Below are positions 37,783-46,559 of a DNA stretch of 64,000 nt, in pieces. Each line of letters begins with the position of its first letter. Position 1 is the stretch's first letter. Source of the DNA: Mariprofundus sp. EBB-1 (GTDB lineage Bacteria > Pseudomonadota > Zetaproteobacteria > Mariprofundales > Mariprofundaceae); NCBI RefSeq assembly GCF_003665155.1, contig NZ_RCFQ01000009.1, positions 1 through 64,000 on the forward strand, given 5' to 3'. The notes under the pieces are model-generated. The model saw only the letters and a program-made list of their open reading frames with translations. It had not been told where the DNA came from and did no database searches. A program made the translations under genes and the position numbers.

Positions 37783-38241
37783 CTACTCCTTTTGTCCTAC
37801 TGCAGTTTTCACCGCAGAAAGGAACTCATCCACATCTGTAAATTCACGATACACCGAAGCAAAACGCACATAAGCCACACCATCAAGACGACGCAACTGC
37901 TCCATAACAAACTCGCCCAGACTGCCGGCCACAATTTCCGATTGGCCTGTTTCCTGCACAGCTCTGAGCACATCATTCAAACCTTTCTCCAGCTGTTCTG
38001 CCGAGACTGGTCTTTTTTCCAGCGCCTTTTGCATACCCGCCCTGATTTTTTCAATATCAAATGATTGGCGTGCTCCATCTTTTTTAATGACCAGAGGCAA
38101 TCGCAATTCAGCCCGCTCATAGGATGAAAAGCGTTTACCGCAGGCCTCGCACTCGCGTCTGCGGCGCACAGCGCGCCCTTCTTCTACAACACGAGAGTCC
38201 ACCACACGGGTGTCATCATTGGCACAAAATGGACAGAACAT
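37783..38241 (-). CDS. nrdR: Transcriptional repressor NrdR
   Basis: NrdR is the nucleotide-sensing repressor of ribonucleotide reductase genes. The zinc ribbon ligands C3, C6, C31 and C34 are intact (MFCPFC and CEACGKRF), followed by the ATP-cone domain (about 49-139: LPLVIKKDGARQSFDIEKI). The length of 152 residues is normal. It lies 22 bp after glyA and 3 bp before leuB. No pair of NrdR boxes or nrd genes is visible nearby. Confidence 0.96.
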   Translation of the reverse strand: MFCPFCANDDTRVVDSRVVEEGRAVRRRRECEACGKRFSSYERAELRLPLVIKKDGARQSFDIEKIRAGMQKALEKRPVSAEQLEKGLNDVLRAVQETGQSEIVAGSLGEFVMEQLRRLDGVAYVRFASVYREFTDVDEFLSAVKTAVGQKE

Positions 38242-38263
38242 ATGCTATTGCAACTATTTACGT

Positions 38264-39523
38264 TCAACCTTCGTAAACAGGAAAGCGATCGGTCAACGCA
38301 CGTACTTCTTTGGCAACAGCCTGATGTACAGCCGCATCTTCGGGCGCCTTCAACACACGCAAAATCATGTCACCAACCTGGCGAGATTCCGCTTCTTTCA
38401 TGCCACGCGCAGTAATCACAGAAGCACCGATACGAATACCGGAGGTAACAAACGGCGATTCAGGATCAAACGGAATAGTATTTTTATTGGTTGTGATATC
38501 AGCAGCTTCCAAGGCTTCTTCAGCCTGTTTGCCATTAATACCCTGCGGGCGCACATCAAGCCTGAACATATGACAATCGGTACCACCGGAAACAATACGG
38601 AAACCACCTTTTGTTAAGGTTTCTGCCATAGCGCGGGCATTGACGATCACCTGTTTCTGATCTGCTTTAAAGTCATCACCCAGCGCTTCACCAAACGCCA
38701 CTGCTTTTGCAGCAATCACATGCATCAAGGGGCCACCCTGAATACCAGGGAAAATACGCGAATTAATCTTTTTAGCCAGATCATCATCGTCAGTCATAAT
38801 CATGCCACCACGCGGGCCACGCAATGTTTTATGGGTGGTTGTGGTAATCACATGTGCATGGCCTACAGGACTTGGATACACACCCGCCGCAATCAAACCG
38901 GCATAATGCGCCATATCCACCATCAGAATTGCACCTACAGAATCAGCAATTTGACGCATACGGGCAAAATCAATACCACGCTCATAGGCTGAGGCGCCAC
39001 CAATAATCATTTTGGGACGCTGCACTTCCGCAATCTTCTGCATCACATCATAATCAATAAGTTCATTATCTTTGCGTACGCCATAGGCGACAATCTCATA
39101 CAAGCGACCTGAAAAGTTCACCGATGAACCGTGTGTCAAATGACCACCATGGGCGAGATCCATACCCATCACCGTGTCGCCGGTATTCAACGCGGCCATA
39201 TACACAGCCATATTCGCCTGCGAACCGGAATGCGGTTGCACATTGACATGCTTCACACCGAACAATTCACGCGCACGATCCTGAGCCAACCGTTCCACGG
39301 CATCGACATGTTCACAGCCACCATAATAACGACGTCCGGGATAACCTTCGGCATATTTGTTGGTCATAATGGAACCTTGTGCTTCCATGACCGCTTTTGA
39401 GACGATATTTTCACTGGCGATGAGCTCCAGTGTATGTTGCTGGCGACCAAGCTCCGCTGCTATGGCCTCCTGAACGGCTGTATCCGCCAGAGGGGCGTTA
39501 AAAAACTGCTTGCGATCAGACAT
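38264..39523 (-). CDS. glyA: Serine hydroxymethyltransferase
   Basis: GlyA interconverts serine and glycine and supplies one-carbon units on tetrahydrofolate. At 419 residues it matches the family. The PLP lysine lies in [18 protein letters not shown], and [20 protein letters not shown] and [15 protein letters not shown] are further signatures. AGGAG is present 8 bases before the ATG. It heads the seven-gene minus-strand series. The 196 bp upstream to the next gene contain no glycine riboswitch that I can recognise. Confidence 0.97.
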   Translation of the reverse strand: MSDRKQFFNAPLADTAVQEAIAAELGRQQHTLELIASENIVSKAVMEAQGSIMTNKYAEGYPGRRYYGGCEHVDAVERLAQDRARELFGVKHVNVQPHSGSQANMAVYMAALNTGDTVMGMDLAHGGHLTHGSSVNFSGRLYEIVAYGVRKDNELIDYDVMQKIAEVQRPKMIIGGASAYERGIDFARMRQIADSVGAILMVDMAHYAGLIAAGVYPSPVGHAHVITTTTHKTLRGPRGGMIMTDDDDLAKKINSRIFPGIQGGPLMHVIAAKAVAFGEALGDDFKADQKQVIVNARAMAETLTKGGFRIVSGGTDCHMFRLDVRPQGINGKQAEEALEAADITTNKNTIPFDPESPFVTSGIRIGASVITARGMKEAESRQVGDMILRVLKAPEDAAVHQAVAKEVRALTDRFPVYEG

Positions 39524-39719
39524 GTAAACTCCTGAGATAATTAAAAAGTACGATCAAATGACCTGTACACCTTGCATCAAAATCAACCGATACAAATCAA
39601 GGACGCGCATTATGTCGAATCATGTAGCTTTCGTCATCCATACAATGTGACCCAACTTGCATAAGATGCATTATTCAACCCTGACACACCATTTTCAACG
39701 CAAATTATGCCAATGCGTG

Positions 39720-41225
39720 TTAATGCAATAATCTCACATTCATCAAACCAGACAAGCTGCCATCCGGCTTGGCTTCAAACCCCGAAACATGTGGGCCTGA
39801 AACGGCAATAACAGGATCATACCACAGGGGAATATAGACCATATCATCCTGCATTTTATGCTGAATCAATGCATACAAGCGCTTGCGCTCCTCCTGAGAA
39901 GAGAGTGATGCAGCCTCATCCAGCCACGCATCCATCTGCGCACTGCTATAGCGCCCACGGTTCGCGCCCTTGGGCGGCCACATCTCGGAATGCAAAATCC
40001 AACGGTAAATATCCGGATCCGTAATACCCACCCATGCCAATGAAAAGACTTGAAAATCACCACGCTTGATGCGCGCATAAAACCCGCCCCACTCCAGTGA
40101 TTCAATCGACACTTTCACACCGACCTCTTGCCACATTGCAGCTATAGCTGTGGCTAGCCTCAAACGGGTTGGATCGGTACTGGTACGGTAGTTGATGGTA
40201 AAACGCGTGCCATCAGCATCCCGAGGGAAACCTGCCGCATCCAACAAGGATTCAGCTTGCTTAGGATCAAAGGCTATATGTGGCAATGCTGAGGAGGCCC
40301 AGTGATCAGGCGTTAAAACCGACTCTGCCAATTCAGGCAGATCAGCGAACAACGCCTGTTTCAATGTATTGCGATCCAACGCCAAAAATAGCGCACGCCG
40401 CACCCGCACATCTTTCAGTGTTTCATCCTGCATATTCAAACCGATATAAGAGAACGTAGTCGATGGTCGGGTCTGAATCTGCAAATCTTGCGCTTTGATA
40501 TAGGCGAGCAAATGTGGAGGCAGATCATTTTGTACAAAATCAAGTTCACCACGGGTCAGCTTGAGGATACGCGTCACCGGATCTTTTACGCCAGAAAAAC
40601 GAATCGTCTCGGCTTTTCCTTCAACATTCTCTTTCAAATCGGCAACGCGATGCAATGTAAGCGCGCTTTCCGTCCATGACCGCAGTTGAAACGCTCCACA
40701 ACCAATCGTGAAATGGGCCTGATGCGGCGCATGCGCTATTGATTCAGGCAACACTCCCAGATTCAAGCGGGTCAACAATGAGGCATCAGCTTTATGTAAG
40801 CGGATCAACACGACATCATCTCCTTCCGCCTGCACCGATGCGATGGCTGCGAAACTCGCTTTCAGAGGGCTGCTCAGAGCAGGGTCCAACACTGCCTCAA
40901 GTGTTGCCACGACATCGGCCGCATCTACGCTGGAACCATCTGAAAAACGCACCCCTTTCTGCAAATGAAAGCGCCATAACAAGGGTTCAGGATGATCCCA
41001 GGACTCCGCCAGATCAGCCTGCACATTAAAATGATCATCCAACTTCAACAGACCGCGATGTACAAAATCCTGCACCCGCGTGGATGCGGCATCGGTAGCA
41101 AAACGGGGATCTAAGGTAATCGGCATTTGCGCCAAGCCAACACGCAGCACGCCCTTCTCCTGCTCTACTGCCTGACAACCGAGCAACAAAGTGCAGCAGA
41201 TAAGCATCCATCCGGCACGCATCAT
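39720..41225 (-). CDS. Family 5 ABC-type peptide-binding lipoprotein
   Basis: A signal sequence ends in the lipobox LLLGC (Cys 17). The remaining roughly 480 residues match the family 5 solute-binding proteins (OppA/DppA type): LRVGLAQMPITLDPRFATDAAS near the start, AESWDHPEPLLWRFHLQKGVRFSDGSSVDAADVV, and a C-terminal region with WPPKGANRGRYSSAQMDAWLDEA. It would bind oligopeptides or a similar ligand in the periplasm. No permease or ATPase gene is adjacent. It is 7 bp downstream of the RNA methyltransferase gene. Confidence 0.88.
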   Translation of the reverse strand: MMRAGWMLICCTLLLGCQAVEQEKGVLRVGLAQMPITLDPRFATDAASTRVQDFVHRGLLKLDDHFNVQADLAESWDHPEPLLWRFHLQKGVRFSDGSSVDAADVVATLEAVLDPALSSPLKASFAAIASVQAEGDDVVLIRLHKADASLLTRLNLGVLPESIAHAPHQAHFTIGCGAFQLRSWTESALTLHRVADLKENVEGKAETIRFSGVKDPVTRILKLTRGELDFVQNDLPPHLLAYIKAQDLQIQTRPSTTFSYIGLNMQDETLKDVRVRRALFLALDRNTLKQALFADLPELAESVLTPDHWASSALPHIAFDPKQAESLLDAAGFPRDADGTRFTINYRTSTDPTRLRLATAIAAMWQEVGVKVSIESLEWGGFYARIKRGDFQVFSLAWVGITDPDIYRWILHSEMWPPKGANRGRYSSAQMDAWLDEAASLSSQEERKRLYALIQHKMQDDMVYIPLWYDPVIAVSGPHVSGFEAKPDGSLSGLMNVRLLH

Positions 41226-41232
41226 CGATTCA

Positions 41233-42501
41233 CTACCTCTTTTCCCATAAGCTCATCGCCTCAACATGCCCTGCAAAAGGGAACAGATCAAGGCCACGCA
41301 ACACCTTTAAACAATACCCCTGTTGCTTCAATATTGCTGCGTCACGAGCTCCGGCAGCCACATCACACGACACCATAATGATCTTCTTCGGCAGTAATCT
41401 ACCCATCTGATTACACAATCGTTTTGCACCGCGACGTGGTGGATCAAGGATCAACACATCCGCACCAATGTAAGGCTCCTGATCAAAGGTTTCAAACAGA
41501 TTCGCCACCACAAATTTAGCTTTTACACCAATTACCCCGGCATTGCTTGAAGCTGCCCGCACACTGGCTGCATTCAGCTCAGCACCAAACACCTCTGCAC
41601 CGGTCGCAGCAGCCAATGGCAATGACAGATTCCCGATACCACAAAACAGATCTGCAATCCTGTGTACAGGCCCGGCCCATGCCTGAATCTGGCCAATCAA
41701 TGCCCGGTTCCCCTCGCGCTGACCCTGCACAAAATCATCAGGCCCGACAGTCAACTGAACTGCCTTGCCGGCCGCAGGCAATATATCGTGAAAATAACAC
41801 ACCGGCTTTTGCAATGGCCGGGTAATATGATGCTCATCCCGCCACCACCATTGTACGGATAGCGTACCCATGACATCCATGTAATCTGCCGGGATTGCTT
41901 CCGGGCGATGATCAGCCTCTACAATCACATGCATGCCATCATCAAGCTGCACAGCCTGCACACTGACTACACCATCCAGATCGACATGCTCCTCCAACAA
42001 CAATCGCATGGCATTCAATTCAGCCGTAACCACCATACAGTGTTGATGGCGCACCGCCTGATGACTGGCTGGCGCATAAAAACCTAAAAATTTCCCCTGT
42101 TCATCCTCGCCGACAAACCAGCGCACCCGTCTGCGATAATGTTGTTCAATCGAATCAACAGCCATCCATACTGTATGTTCATCCATCACCCGATTGAATG
42201 CATCACGAACCCAGTTCGATTTCTCAAGCGCCTGCTGCTCTCTGGATATACACTGCAACGCACAACCACCACAGGCTCCTGCCACAGCACAAGGCGACTG
42301 CACCCGCTGCGCAGATGGTTTAGTCACAGATTTAATTTCCGCCCGCAATACACCACGCCGCTTACCCTGCATTTCGAGCTGCAACAGATCTCCGGGCACA
42401 CCATTGCTCACCAATACAGACAGACCATCGACCCGCACCAAGGCTTCACCACCGGGTAACAGCTTCTCCACCATTCCTTCACATGTTTCCAATCCACTCA
42501 T
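41233..42501 (-). CDS. RlmD/TrmA-family RNA (uracil-5)-methyltransferase
   Basis: The protein has an N-terminal TRAM domain (about 1-60), then iron-sulfur ligands C71, C77 and C80 (SPCAVAGACGGC) with a probable fourth at C155, as in RlmD/RumA. The Rossmann methyltransferase half contains IADLFCGIGNLSLPLA, ILDPPRRGAKRL, VSCDVAAGARD with the nucleophilic cysteine, and the C-terminal HVEAMSLWEKR with the base glutamate. It methylates a uracil, probably in 23S rRNA; the exact position is not decided. At 422 residues it is close to RlmD (433). Its start overlaps the cyclase stop codon (ATGA). Confidence 0.9.
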   Translation of the reverse strand: MSGLETCEGMVEKLLPGGEALVRVDGLSVLVSNGVPGDLLQLEMQGKRRGVLRAEIKSVTKPSAQRVQSPCAVAGACGGCALQCISREQQALEKSNWVRDAFNRVMDEHTVWMAVDSIEQHYRRRVRWFVGEDEQGKFLGFYAPASHQAVRHQHCMVVTAELNAMRLLLEEHVDLDGVVSVQAVQLDDGMHVIVEADHRPEAIPADYMDVMGTLSVQWWWRDEHHITRPLQKPVCYFHDILPAAGKAVQLTVGPDDFVQGQREGNRALIGQIQAWAGPVHRIADLFCGIGNLSLPLAAATGAEVFGAELNAASVRAASSNAGVIGVKAKFVVANLFETFDQEPYIGADVLILDPPRRGAKRLCNQMGRLLPKKIIMVSCDVAAGARDAAILKQQGYCLKVLRGLDLFPFAGHVEAMSLWEKR

Positions 42502-43409
42502 CCCTGCTTCAATCCCAGCACTTCGTATAATAAATAGTCACCACTTTTTCCTTTCAACTGCGTGTTCACCGTTTGTCCAATTTCAACCTGGGCATGGATA
42601 TGCGCATATATACACTGCGAAACCAGAATGGACGAATCAATCATTTTTGTCTCACTTTCAACCCGGGAAGCCATATTGACGGCATCACCAATCGCCGTGA
42701 AATGGGCTTTATCGCGATGACCAATATTGCCAAGCACTACCTCACCAATATGAACACCTACACCAATCTCAAACTGCTCATTAAAATTTTGTTTCAAATA
42801 ACCATTTACGCGTTTTAACGCCTCATCCATTTGCAATGCAGCAGTCACAGCCTGCATACAGATAGCTGAATTATCCTGTTCATCCACGCCAAACAGTGCC
42901 ATCAAACCATCACCCATATATTTATCAATATATCCATGATTGGCCAACACGACTTCCCCCATTTCCTGAAAATAGCGATTGAGAATATGGATGATGTCGT
43001 AGGATAGATGGCGTTCAGAAAATTGCGTGAATCCACGAATATCACTAAACAGAATGGCCACATTCTGCTCGCGCCCTGTAGTTGCCTGTCGCTCAAACAT
43101 GGCCGTTTCAGCATCCTCATCATCCAGTACGAGACGACGCACACTGACATCACCCTTCACACGTGCCTGACAGGCCAGGCGGATATTGGATTCCAACCCC
43201 TTTTTCTCGGCCAATGTTTGTTCTGCCACATTCATAGGTAATAGGTTTTCCGCCCCCTCACACACCAAAACCCGGCAGGTTGAACAACGCGCCTTGCCAC
43301 CACACACATGCATATGGGGTATCGCATGCTTAAGCGAGATATCCAGCAGCGACTGCTTTAAATCATCTTCCAGAATATCCCGTTCGTTCTCAAAACATAT
43401 CTTTGCCAT
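42498..43409 (-). CDS. [2Fe-2S] ferredoxin fused to a class III nucleotide cyclase
   Basis: Residues 1-95 are an adrenodoxin-type ferredoxin: C36, C42, C45 and C80 in the spacing C-x5-C-x2-C-x34-C. Residues 113-300 are an adenylate/guanylate cyclase catalytic domain, with metal-binding D123 (LFSDIRGF) and D167 (KYMGDG), purine-selecting K163, and transition-state N245 and R249 in GDAVNMASRVES. The position usually Asp in class IIIa is T238, the pattern of class IIIb cyclases, which favours cAMP and is associated with bicarbonate response. No signal or membrane segment is visible, so the protein is cytoplasmic. The ATG overlaps the midA-like stop by one base. Redox control of cyclase activity is inference. 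Confidence 0.9.
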   Translation of the reverse strand: MAKICFENERDILEDDLKQSLLDISLKHAIPHMHVCGGKARCSTCRVLVCEGAENLLPMNVAEQTLAEKKGLESNIRLACQARVKGDVSVRRLVLDDEDAETAMFERQATTGREQNVAILFSDIRGFTQFSERHLSYDIIHILNRYFQEMGEVVLANHGYIDKYMGDGLMALFGVDEQDNSAICMQAVTAALQMDEALKRVNGYLKQNFNEQFEIGVGVHIGEVVLGNIGHRDKAHFTAIGDAVNMASRVESETKMIDSSILVSQCIYAHIHAQVEIGQTVNTQLKGKSGDYLLYEVLGLKQG

Positions 43410-44548
43410 CAGAGCACATCCAAATGATCAAATTGATTGAGGTAGGCCGGTTTTCTGGCTTCTATACCTTTCGACTGTACCAATAACTTAAACACCTCTC
43501 CCATACCATACGGCATCAACATACGCTTGGCATGGGCCAGTAGATGCATGCTCACCGCATCATTCTGTGCTGCCAGCGATTGAATCAAGGATTGCACCGA
43601 AGGTGATTGCGCCAACCAGCCACCTTGCGACATCCATAACAACGCTCTTAAATCACATTCACTACCGGCTTTAACCAGTGCACTAAAATCCACATGGGCT
43701 GTAATATCACTGCTACCGGGTAGCGTTAGCACCTCGTCAGTCGCTGTCTGACCAATATGCGCCAACAATGTACCCTCCACGCGTGCCTGCCTATAATATT
43801 CCTGATGTGAATAACCGTAATCCACGGTAAATATGAATCCGCTTTTTATAACGCGCGATAGTTGCTTCTGCCATCCATTCAGGGCGGGATTCCACTCACT
43901 TTTGTAACTATCCGGCCAGTTCTCAATCAGTTCAGGTGCAATGTCGGGCGCTTGTTGCATAGGCTCATCAGCATCAGACCAACAAAATTCATTCCCCTGC
44001 ATGGCAACAGAACGCTCAAAAAAATTACCATTCTTATAATGAAAACACGACACAGGAAAAGCATCCGGCAACTCATTACTATAATAGATCACATGTTCAG
44101 CAGCATCGATCTCATCCAGTGATGGCACCAGCCGCACATCCAGCCCGCGTTCTGCAAACAATTGCGATTGACGTTCTCTAAGCTGGCTACAATGTTCGAC
44201 TGAAATAACCGCTACAGCCTGGTGCATGGAAAATTGCGAAAGAATATCCAGTAGTGCAGCCATCTGCTGTCCTGAACCGGAACCCTGCTCAATCAGCGTC
44301 CACTGCTTCGGCTCACCCATCTGCTGCCATGCATCAAAAACCAGATCCGCCATCGCCAGTGACAGCCATGGTCCTAATTCGGATGCAGTAACAAAGTCGC
44401 CCTGCTCTCCAAACACGGTCTTGGTATCATAATAACCCAGACCCGGCTCATACAGTGCTGCCTGCATAAACTGCGCAAAAGGAAGTGATCCACCAGCACT
44501 GTCTATGCGTTGGTGGATGATATCTGTTAATCTATTTTCTTCTGACAT
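43409..44548 (-). CDS. MidA/NDUFAF7-like SAM-dependent methyltransferase
   Basis: This 379-residue protein matches the family of mitochondrial NDUFAF7 (MidA): [42 protein letters not shown] and the SAM-binding [16 protein letters not shown], then [14 protein letters not shown] and [19 protein letters not shown]7 methylates an arginine of a complex I subunit; bacterial targets are unproven. It is the first gene of the four-gene minus-strand series midA, cyclase, RNA methyltransferase and peptide-binding lipoprotein. It diverges from trxA, with only 65 bp between the start codons. Confidence 0.88.
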   Translation of the reverse strand: MSEENRLTDIIHQRIDSAGGSLPFAQFMQAALYEPGLGYYDTKTVFGEQGDFVTASELGPWLSLAMADLVFDAWQQMGEPKQWTLIEQGSGSGQQMAALLDILSQFSMHQAVAVISVEHCSQLRERQSQLFAERGLDVRLVPSLDEIDAAEHVIYYSNELPDAFPVSCFHYKNGNFFERSVAMQGNEFCWSDADEPMQQAPDIAPELIENWPDSYKSEWNPALNGWQKQLSRVIKSGFIFTVDYGYSHQEYYRQARVEGTLLAHIGQTATDEVLTLPGSSDITAHVDFSALVKAGSECDLRALLWMSQGGWLAQSPSVQSLIQSLAAQNDAVSMHLLAHAKRMLMPYGMGEVFKLLVQSKGIEARKPAYLNQFDHLDVL

Positions 44549-44550
44549 GG

Positions 44551-44579
44551 TTGACGCTTTTCTCCCCTCGAACTAACGT
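44551..44579 (+). promoter_or_regulatory. Candidate sigma-70 promoter of trxA
   Basis: TTGACG at 44551-44556 is followed after 17 bp by TAACGT at 44574-44579, which would start transcription about 28 nt before the trxA ATG. ACGAGGA at 44601 is the ribosome site. Confidence 0.5.
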
Positions 44580-44613
44580 ATCGACTATTCCAACCAACAA
44601 ACGAGGAAAACAT

Positions 44614-44946
44614 ATGTCTTCAGATTTAATTATTCATGTTAGCGACGAAAGCTTTGATGCCGATGTCTTAAAAGCTTCCGGTCCTGTTGTTGTTGATTTT
44701 TGGGCTCCTTGGTGTGGCCCTTGCAAACAAATCGCGCCAATTCTGGACGAAGTAGCAGGCGAGAAGCAAGGCAAAGTCACTATCGCTAAAATCAACATCG
44801 ATGATAATCCAAACACTCCGGGTAAATATGGCGTGCGTGGCATTCCTACACTGATGCTGTTTAACGATGGTAATGTCCAAGGTACCAAGGTTGGTGCTGT
44901 TAACAAGGCCAAACTTTCCGAGTTCATCGACGAACATCTAGACTAA
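44614..44946 (+). CDS. trxA: Thioredoxin
   Basis: This is a classical 110-residue thioredoxin with active site WCGPC (C34 and C37) in [17 protein letters not shown], and the cis-proline loop [11 protein letters not shown]. It reduces protein disulfides in the cytoplasm. The ATG at 44614 is chosen because a ribosome site precedes it and the protein aligns with E. coli thioredoxin length; the upstream in-frame extension begins at a TTG within the promoter. It is monocistronic, with its own terminator. Confidence 0.96.
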   Translation: MSSDLIIHVSDESFDADVLKASGPVVVDFWAPWCGPCKQIAPILDEVAGEKQGKVTIAKINIDDNPNTPGKYGVRGIPTLMLFNDGNVQGTKVGAVNKAKLSEFIDEHLD

Positions 44947-44965
44947 AAAATCATAAGATTCTTTA

Positions 44966-44996
44966 AAAAGGCAGGGCTCATCCCCTGCCTTTTTTT
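44966..44996 (+). terminator. Intrinsic terminator of trxA
   Basis: An A-flanked stem (AAGGCAGGG pairing with CCCTGCCTT) around a short CTCATC loop is followed by seven T residues. The A-rich left flank means it can also act for the opposing gene that ends at 45003. Confidence 0.88.
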
Positions 44997-45002
44997 ATGG
45001 CA

Positions 45003-45818
45003 TTAACTGAGTTTCTCTAAGCCGGGATACTCTTCCACTTCAATATATACCGATTCCGGGTAAACCGGGCCAACATCTACCATCACCCAGCTGTCGCCTC
45101 TTAAACCCAGCTCAATATCAAATACATCGCCCTCTTCAATCAAATCAAGCACTACCTGAGGCAATACTACAGGGCCGATCTCTTCCTCTTGATTTTCAAA
45201 ATTAAAATGCAAGGCACCGTTCTCAATCGCTGATGCCCGCGCATGACCTTCTATAAACCGGGAAAACCGCTGCGCACGCAATCGCGGTGACACCCCTGTA
45301 CCTGAGCGTACAAAATGGAACAGCACCTGCGATACGCGGGCCGTTCTCTCGGAAGCAGGACCTACATCAGCAAGAATTTCACTAAATCCAAGATACTCAC
45401 TCTGATTCAACGAACCGCGCTGATGCATAAACTCAACCCAATCTATTAATACCTTTGCGTAAGCATGCAACACGTCCGCATCACTGGTTTCACGCAACAC
45501 AAACCAACCAAGAAAATCACGTAAATGTTCCGGATCCAGCTTCTCAAGCGCCAACTGACCCAGATCGCAAGCAGGCTCCACATCACCATCAAGCAGCTTA
45601 CTCATATGCTCTTCCAACCCCTGTTCCCATTCAGCATATTCCTCATTATCGGAAAAATCCTGGTCTTTAAAAAGGTCAGAGAAATGGATTAAATATTGAG
45701 CCAGCGCCTCAAAACACTGTTCAGTATGGGTCAACATCTGAGAGTCTGTCTCACGATCAACCGTGAGACTTTGAATAAAAGCATCCATGCTTTCCTGTAG
45801 AATAGGTAAACGGCTCAT
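45003..45818 (-). CDS. Hypothetical acidic cytoplasmic protein
   Basis: I do not recognise this 271-residue protein. It is acidic and mostly helical in character over residues 1-210 (many Leu, Glu and Ala, with two tryptophans in EEYAEWEQGLEEHM and LRDFLGWFVLRE). The C-terminal 60 residues are more beta-like and carry VVLPQVVLDLIEEGDVFDIELGLRGDSWV. There is no signal peptide, membrane segment, cysteine pair or repeat. It is divergent from efp, with 118 bp between the starts, and convergent with trxA. Length, start and normal composition make it a real gene. Confidence 0.7.
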   Translation of the reverse strand: MSRLPILQESMDAFIQSLTVDRETDSQMLTHTEQCFEALAQYLIHFSDLFKDQDFSDNEEYAEWEQGLEEHMSKLLDGDVEPACDLGQLALEKLDPEHLRDFLGWFVLRETSDADVLHAYAKVLIDWVEFMHQRGSLNQSEYLGFSEILADVGPASERTARVSQVLFHFVRSGTGVSPRLRAQRFSRFIEGHARASAIENGALHFNFENQEEEIGPVVLPQVVLDLIEEGDVFDIELGLRGDSWVMVDVGPVYPESVYIEVEEYPGLEKLS

Positions 45819-45936
45819 AGCGACATCGGTAAAAGGTTTGAATAGTTACACATGCGCCAATTGTTGCCGGAAAAGCATCAAATGGCTATGTTCCGCGTCC
45901 GCTGCATATCTTATTCATGCTTTTCTGGAGATTCAT

Positions 45937-46497
45937 ATGATAATCAATGTTACCGCTGTTCGTGTTGGAAACATCCTCGAATGGAACAATGCCTTATGGC
46001 GTATCATGAAAACTCAGCATGTTACTCCGGGTAAAGGTGTGGCCTGCATGCAGCTGGAAATGCGTAATATCGAAGCTGGTACCAAAACCAATAAACGCTT
46101 CAACTCGACTGAAAAGGTTGAGCGTGTTGTCTTAAGCCAGCGTGAAATGCAGTACCTATACTCCGATGGTGAAGATTTTCACTTCATGGATACTGAAACG
46201 TATGACCAGATTACCTTGCCTGAAGATATGTTGGAAAACGCACTACCTTACATGCTTCCAGAAACCATGGTAACGGTGGAGTTCCATGAAGAGCGCCCGC
46301 TAAATGTAAAATTACCCATGGTTGTTGCACTGGTAGTGGTTGAATGTGATGCATCTATCAAAGGCCAAACCGCGACAGGATCTTATAAACCGGGTACGTT
46401 GGAGACTGGTGCATCCATCCAGGTTCCACCTTATTTGGAAGCAGGTACTAAAGTAAAAGTAAACACTGAAACCGGCGAATATATGGAACGCGCCTAA
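45937..46497 (+). CDS. efp: Elongation factor P
   Basis: EF-P rescues ribosomes stalled at polyproline stretches. The start is placed at ATG 45937, after TGGAG, giving 186 residues; a longer open frame upstream runs into the divergent gene. The N-terminal domain has VGNILEWNNALWRIMKTQHVTPGKGVA with the loop lysine K33, the residue that is beta-lysylated where EpmA/EpmB are present. The C-terminal OB domain ends with GASIQVPPYLEAGTKVKVNTETGEYMERA. The modification enzymes are not in the window. Confidence 0.96.
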   Translation: MIINVTAVRVGNILEWNNALWRIMKTQHVTPGKGVACMQLEMRNIEAGTKTNKRFNSTEKVERVVLSQREMQYLYSDGEDFHFMDTETYDQITLPEDMLENALPYMLPETMVTVEFHEERPLNVKLPMVVALVVVECDASIKGQTATGSYKPGTLETGASIQVPPYLEAGTKVKVNTETGEYMERA

Positions 46498-46559
46498 TTC
46501 CACGTCACCATACCCCGTATCACAGCACTATCACGCCATCTTTACGGGGTAGACACTGG

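Noticed and set aside
39524-39719. Possible glycine riboswitch ahead of glyA
   Set aside because: I could not find paired aptamer cores or an expression platform; only a normal ribosome site is evident.
46511-46551. Inverted repeat TACCCCGTA/TACGGGGTA after efp
   Set aside because: The loop is 23 nt and no T tract follows on either strand, so it is not supported as a terminator.
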